The notes below the pieces were generated by a model. The model saw only the letters and a list, made by a program, of their open reading frames with translations, did not search any database and was not told where the DNA came from. A stretch of 17,688 bases of DNA from assembly GCA_045589215.1 (NCBI GenBank), contig JAZNOQ010000099.1:1-17688 (forward strand). Direction: 5' to 3'. The position numbers and the translations under genes were made by a program. This stretch comes from JAZNOQ01 sp045589215. GTDB taxonomy: Bacteria; Bacillota; Clostridia; Oscillospirales; CAG-272. This document shows positions 13,746 to 17,688 of this stretch, in pieces; within the stretch, counting starts at the first letter, position 1, and each line of letters opens with the position of its first letter.

Positions 13746-15173
13746 ATGTGCGAGAAAAAGAAGCATAGCGCGGTTTTTGACGCGTTTGAAACCGAAAAAC
13801 CGTATATCGATGCCGTTTTTGCGGAAAACGAGCGGATCTTCTCAGAAACGGGGGAGCGTCCGCAGGCGTTTGTCGAAACCTTTGGCTGTCAGCAGAACGA
13901 AGCAGACAGCGAGAGGATCGCGGGGATGGCTGTCCGAATGGGCTATGAGATCACGGCTTCGCCCGACAACGCCTCGCTCATCGTGGTGAATACCTGCGCC
14001 GTCAGAGAGCACGCCGAGAAGCGCGCGCTTTCCTTCATCGGTCAGTATAAAAAGCTAAAGGCGCAGAATCCGAATTTGCTCATCGGTGTCGGCGGCTGTA
14101 TGGTATCCCAAAGTCACCGCGTGGAGCAGGTCAAAAGGAGCTATCCTTACGTTGACTTCGTTTTCGGTACCTCCTCCTTTTACCGTTTGCCCGAGCTTAT
14201 TGCAAAGAAAAAACAGCTCCAGAAGCGTGTTTTCTGTTCGGAAGCCGAGCACGTTGTCCCCGAGCATCTGCCCGTCAGACGTGCAAGCGATTACCGCGCG
14301 TGGGTGTCGGTAATGTATGGCTGCAACAATTTCTGTACTTACTGCATCGTGCCTTACGTCAGAGGAAGGGAACGCAGCCGTGACCGCGCGGATATCGTAA
14401 AAGAGGTGCGCGAGCTGATCGAAGGGGGATACAAGGACATCACCCTTCTCGGACAAAACGTCAATTCTTACGGTAAGGACAGGGGAGACGGATATACCTT
14501 CCCCGATCTTCTCGAGGAGCTTGCGGCGATCCCCGGCGACTATCTCCTCCGCTTTATGACGAGCCATCCGAAGGATGCGTCTGACCGTCTTATCGAGGTG
14601 ATGGCGAAAAATCCCCATATTGCGAAGTGCTTCCATCTGCCGATGCAGGCGGGGAGCGATGACGTACTGCGCCGTATGAACCGCAGGTACGATTTCGCAC
14701 GTTACCGCTCGATCATCGAAAAGATCCGCCGCGAGATGCCCGACTGTGTGATCACGTCGGATATCATGGTCGGCTTTCCGGGGGAGAGTGACGCGGATTT
14801 TGAGGAAACGCTCCGTGCGCTAGATACCGTGCAGTTCGATATGACCTATTCCTTTATTTATTCACCGCGCAAGGGAACGCCTGCCGCAGAGGAGGAGCAG
14901 ATCCCCGACGGGGTGAAGAGCGAACGGTTTAACCGACTTCTTGAAAAGCAAAACGCGATCTCTCGCGAAAAAAATCAGCCCGCAGTCGGACGCGTGCTTC
15001 GTGTCCTGTGCGACGGCATCAGCAAGAATGATCCTGCGTTTTACTGTGGACGAACCGAGGGGAATAAGCTCGTGTTCTTCCACGGAGACACGGGTGACCG
15101 CGGACAGTTCCTCGACGTCAGGATCGACTCTGCAGAGTCCTTTGCCCTCTACGGCGAGGTCATTCGTAAGTGA
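13746..15173 (+). CDS. miaB: tRNA methylthiotransferase MiaB
   Basis: MiaB is a radical-SAM enzyme that adds a methylthio group to isopentenyladenosine 37 of tRNAs reading UNN codons. The 475-residue product has the three-domain family layout. The N-terminal MTTase domain holds a second iron-sulfur cluster through C48 (TFGCQQNEADSE), C84 (VNTCAVREHAEKR) and C118 (GVGGCMV). The radical-SAM domain has YGCNNFCTYCIVPYVRG with C193, C197 and C200, then GQNVNSYG and a late LPMQAGSDDVLRRMNR. A TRAM RNA-binding domain ends the protein. The frame is open from 13704, but that ATG lies upstream of the expected transcription start; GGGAGA at 13730-13735 supports the ATG at 13746. It heads a miaB-ylbF/ymcA-mutS unit. 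Confidence 0.95.
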   Translation: MCEKKKHSAVFDAFETEKPYIDAVFAENERIFSETGERPQAFVETFGCQQNEADSERIAGMAVRMGYEITASPDNASLIVVNTCAVREHAEKRALSFIGQYKKLKAQNPNLLIGVGGCMVSQSHRVEQVKRSYPYVDFVFGTSSFYRLPELIAKKKQLQKRVFCSEAEHVVPEHLPVRRASDYRAWVSVMYGCNNFCTYCIVPYVRGRERSRDRADIVKEVRELIEGGYKDITLLGQNVNSYGKDRGDGYTFPDLLEELAAIPGDYLLRFMTSHPKDASDRLIEVMAKNPHIAKCFHLPMQAGSDDVLRRMNRRYDFARYRSIIEKIRREMPDCVITSDIMVGFPGESDADFEETLRALDTVQFDMTYSFIYSPRKGTPAAEEEQIPDGVKSERFNRLLEKQNAISREKNQPAVGRVLRVLCDGISKNDPAFYCGRTEGNKLVFFHGDTGDRGQFLDVRIDSAESFALYGEVIRK

Positions 15174-15204
15174 TTTTTTACAATTTGAAACGGAGAAATA
15201 AAAA

Positions 15205-15648
15205 ATGAACGAAAACCAAAATCAGATTCCCGTAGAAATTGCGGGAAACGAAGGTAACAGCGAGATATTCCGTCTTGCCGCAGAGCTCGGCCGCGCGATC
15301 AAGAGCGATCCGCGTATGATCCGCTTTGAAAATGCAAAGGCGGCGTACGAAAGTGATGCAACGCTTCAGAAGCTTCTGTCCGAATATGACGTACAGCAGG
15401 CGGCTATGCAGCAGATGGCGACCGATCCCGACAGAGATACCCATCTCGTCGATATGGTCAGAGACCGCATCAACGAGCTTTATGAGCAGATCCTCGCGTG
15501 CCCTGCGTTCGGAGAGCTTCTCGCGGCGCAGAGTGAATCGGGAAAGCTCATGGACTCGGTCAATAACACGATCTCTTATATGATCACGGGTAAGCTGCCC
15601 GAATGCTCGCACGACTGCTCGTCCTGCGGCGGTGCTTGCCAAAAGTAA
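15205..15648 (+). CDS. YlbF/YmcA (RicF/RicA) family protein with Cys4 tail
   Basis: A small helical protein of 147 residues. After a polar, probably disordered N-terminus (1-18) comes the YlbF/YmcA domain (about 19-128): IFRLAAELGRAIKSDPRM, FENAKAAYESDATLQKLL, ELYEQILACPAFGELL. The C-terminus carries four cysteines, C134, C138, C141 and C145 (CxxxCxxCxxxC). In B. subtilis, RicA (YmcA) and RicF (YlbF) form a complex with RicT that binds iron-sulfur clusters, affects RNase Y activity and promotes sporulation and competence. Position between miaB and mutS is that of ymcA in B. subtilis. Family membership is clear; whether it acts as RicA, RicF or both is inference. GGAG at 15192-15195 precedes the ATG by 9 bases, and gaps of 31 and 35 bases to its neighbours imply co-transcription. 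Confidence 0.85.
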   Translation: MNENQNQIPVEIAGNEGNSEIFRLAAELGRAIKSDPRMIRFENAKAAYESDATLQKLLSEYDVQQAAMQQMATDPDRDTHLVDMVRDRINELYEQILACPAFGELLAAQSESGKLMDSVNNTISYMITGKLPECSHDCSSCGGACQK

Positions 15649-15683
15649 TCGATAACCGAAAAAAGAAAACGGGGGAACGCGAT

Positions 15684-17688
15684 ATGACTCCGATGATGGA
15701 GCAATATTTTGCAATCAAAAACGAATATAAGGACTACCTCCTTTTTTACCGTCTCGGAGATTTTTACGAGATGTTCTTTGACGATGCGATCCTCGCGTCG
15801 CGTGAGCTTGAGCTTACCTTGACGGGCAGAGACTGCGGAGAAGCGGAGCGTGCACCGATGTGCGGTGTTCCGTTTCACAGCGCGGAATTGTACATCGGGA
15901 AGCTCATTTCGAAGGGGTATAAGGTCGCGATCTGTGAGCAGACCGAGGATCCTTCGAAGGCGAAGGGGCTTGTAAAAAGAGAGGTCATCCGTGTGATCAC
16001 CCCCGGTACGGTCATTGAGTCAACGCTCCTTGCAGAGAAGAGAAACAATTATCTCTGTTCGCTCTATATCGGTGAATTCCGTCACGGCGTTTGCTTCTGT
16101 GACGTTTCGACGGGCGAGATCTATGCGACGTCGATCGGCGGGGATGCGATGGATGCACGACTTCAGAGCGAGCTTGGAACGTATGCACCGAGCGAGGTCG
16201 TGTCGAACCTGACCGCAAAAAAGATGAATACCTATTCCCGCACGGCAGATTTTATCACAGGACGCCTTTCTGCCGTCCTGACCGAAAATCAGCCCACCCG
16301 ATTTGAGTACGAGGATGCGAAAACACTCTGCTCGATGCAGTTCGGAGACGGGCTCAAGGAGGAGATCCTTCAGGACCGCGCGCTTGTTTCGGCGGTCGGC
16401 GCACTGCTTTCCTATCTCGCGGAAATGCAGAAGCAGGATATTTCCTACATCCGCGACCTCCGTGTTTATTCGGACGGACAGTATCTCGAAATGGATATAA
16501 GCACGAGAAGGAACCTCGAGCTCACCGAAACGATGCGTTCGAAGGAAAAGAAGGGATCGCTTCTTTGGGTGCTTGATAAGACCGTGACCGCCGCAGGCGC
16601 GAGACTTCTGCGCAAGTGGGTCGAGCATCCCCTCATCAACGTATCCCGCATCAATGAACGTCAGGGTGCGATCGAGGAGCTTTCAAACAGCTATATGAAG
16701 AGAGAGGAGCTCTCGGAGCTTCTTCGCAGTGTACTCGACCTCGAGCGTCTGATTACGAAGATCGTTTACGGAACGGCAAATGCGAAGGATCTGCGCGCGA
16801 TCGCCGTCACAGCATCGGTGCTTCCCGATCTGAAGGCACTGCTTGCCGATTCAAAGAGTCTTGAACTCTCAAAGCTTCATAAGGAGCTTGATCTTCTCGA
16901 GGATATTTCCGCGTTGATCGAAGAGTCGATCGTTGACGATCCCCCCTTCCTTGTGAGAGAGGGCGGAATGATCCGTGAGGGATACAACGCGGACGTTGAT
17001 TATCTCCGTTCGATCGCGATGGGCGGTAAGTCCTGGATCGAGCAGATGACGCTTTCTGAGAGAGAGCGTACGGGCATCAAAAACCTGAAGATCGGCTATA
17101 ACAAGGTGTTCGGATATTACATCGAGGTCACGAATTCCTATAAGGATCTCGTCCCGGAAGACTACATCCGCAAGCAGACGCTTGTCGGCGCGGAGCGTTA
17201 CATCACCGACGAGCTGAAGGCGAAGGAATCCGAGATTCTCGGTGCATCCGACCGTCTTTGGAGCCTTGAATACGAGCTTTTCCAGGAGATCCGTTCGGCG
17301 GTTGCAAGAGAGGACGTTCGCATTCAGAAAACCGCTAAGCTTCTTGCTACCCTTGACGCTTATCTCTCGCTTGCAACGGTAGCCGCGAAAAATCATTACG
17401 TTCGCCCCGAGGTCGATCAGTCGGACAAGATCGAGATCAAGGACGGCAGACACCCCGTGGTCGAGCAGTTCGTGAAGGACACTTATTTTGTTCCGAACGA
17501 TGCAAGCCTTGACCTTGAAAAGAACCGCCTGATGCTCATTACAGGTCCAAATATGGCGGGTAAATCGACTTATATGCGTCAGGTCGCGCTCATCACCGTG
17601 ATGGCACAGATCGGCTCGTTTGTCCCCGCCGCAGAGGCACGCATCGGTATCGTCGATAAGGTGTTTACCCGTGTCGGTGCATCCGATG
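15684..17688 (+). CDS. mutS: DNA mismatch repair protein MutS, 5' part
   Basis: MutS detects base mismatches and small loops and starts repair with MutL. The visible 668 codons run from the start to just beyond Walker A; Walker B and the C-terminal clamp lie outside the window. Residues 1-110 form the mismatch-binding domain with GDFYEMFFDDA (F27 and E29 of the Phe-x-Glu wedge) and PMCGVPFHS. The connector, lever and clamp follow, with KEKKGSLLWVLDKTVTAAG and GYNKVFGYYIEVTNSY as landmarks. The ATPase domain contains TGPNMAGKSTYMRQ, with K627 of the P-loop. The Phe-x-Glu motif and N-terminal domain mark MutS1 and exclude MutS2. GGGGGAA lies a few bases before the ATG at 15684. No frameshift is seen. 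Confidence 0.97.
   Translation, partial: MTPMMEQYFAIKNEYKDYLLFYRLGDFYEMFFDDAILASRELELTLTGRDCGEAERAPMCGVPFHSAELYIGKLISKGYKVAICEQTEDPSKAKGLVKREVIRVITPGTVIESTLLAEKRNNYLCSLYIGEFRHGVCFCDVSTGEIYATSIGGDAMDARLQSELGTYAPSEVVSNLTAKKMNTYSRTADFITGRLSAVLTENQPTRFEYEDAKTLCSMQFGDGLKEEILQDRALVSAVGALLSYLAEMQKQDISYIRDLRVYSDGQYLEMDISTRRNLELTETMRSKEKKGSLLWVLDKTVTAAGARLLRKWVEHPLINVSRINERQGAIEELSNSYMKREELSELLRSVLDLERLITKIVYGTANAKDLRAIAVTASVLPDLKALLADSKSLELSKLHKELDLLEDISALIEESIVDDPPFLVREGGMIREGYNADVDYLRSIAMGGKSWIEQMTLSERERTGIKNLKIGYNKVFGYYIEVTNSYKDLVPEDYIRKQTLVGAERYITDELKAKESEILGASDRLWSLEYELFQEIRSAVAREDVRIQKTAKLLATLDAYLSLATVAAKNHYVRPEVDQSDKIEIKDGRHPVVEQFVKDTYFVPNDASLDLEKNRLMLITGPNMAGKSTYMRQVALITVMAQIGSFVPAAEARIGIVDKVFTRVGASD

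Noticed and set aside
1..17688. Search for tRNA/rRNA genes, CRISPR arrays, insertion sequences, phage genes or a defence-type cluster
   Set aside because: No clover-leaf-like segments, regular repeats, transposase or integrase motifs, or unexplained gene clusters were seen by eye. All stretches over 300 bases are genes, except 11586-11915, which holds the thiT promoter and riboswitch.

Overview
The window reads as chromosomal core DNA of a low-to-moderate GC, spore-forming-lineage Bacillota, most likely a gut-type Clostridia. The grounds are a spoIIGA-sigE pair, FakA/FakB-type fatty-acid genes, an ECF-type ThiT under a TPP riboswitch, a miaB-ylbF/ymcA-mutS cluster laid out like the Bacillus ymcB-ymcA-(cotE)-mutS locus, strong AGGAGG-type ribosome sites, and textbook sigma-A promoters and intrinsic terminators. 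No phage, transposon, CRISPR, tRNA or rRNA was seen. The species cannot be named from the sequence.

Layout. (1) Positions 1-3212, plus strand: the 3' end of an acyl-CoA synthetase, a DegV/FakB fatty-acid-binding protein and a FakA-type fatty acid kinase. These look like one operon for activating free fatty acids. A hairpin closes it at about 3219-3264. (2) 3277-5459, plus: peptidase T and a GluQ-type tRNA synthetase paralogue overlapping by ATGA, followed by a terminator. (3) 5546-7069, plus: a monocistronic CPA2-type cation/proton antiporter with its own promoter and terminator and an odd Ala/Cys-Pro tail. (4) 7110-8830, plus: spoIIGA-sigE, the mother-cell sigma factor and its processing protease, behind a promoter with an over-long 21-bp spacer and an overlapping Spo0A-like box. 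(5) 8850-11585, minus: a type IIB Ca2+ P-type ATPase convergent with sigE. (6) 11654-12659, plus: consensus promoter, TPP riboswitch with terminator, and thiT, ending in a bidirectional terminator shared with (7). (7) 12668-13606, minus: an alpha/beta-hydrolase esterase with its own promoter. (8) 13673-17688, plus: miaB, a YlbF/YmcA-family protein with a Cys4 tail, and mutS running off the window.

Most genes are housekeeping. The points of biological interest are regulatory (the spoIIG-type promoter, an 18-bp palindrome inside the miaB promoter, the fakA-pepT hairpin touching a ribosome site) or small protein oddities (the Cys-rich tails of the antiporter and the YlbF-family protein, and a D-to-T change in a conserved PepT motif). 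Several computed reading frames start too far upstream. Ribosome sites and promoters place the real starts of fakB, pepT, sigE, the ATPase, the esterase and miaB further in. I found no clear evidence of a wholly new system in this window.
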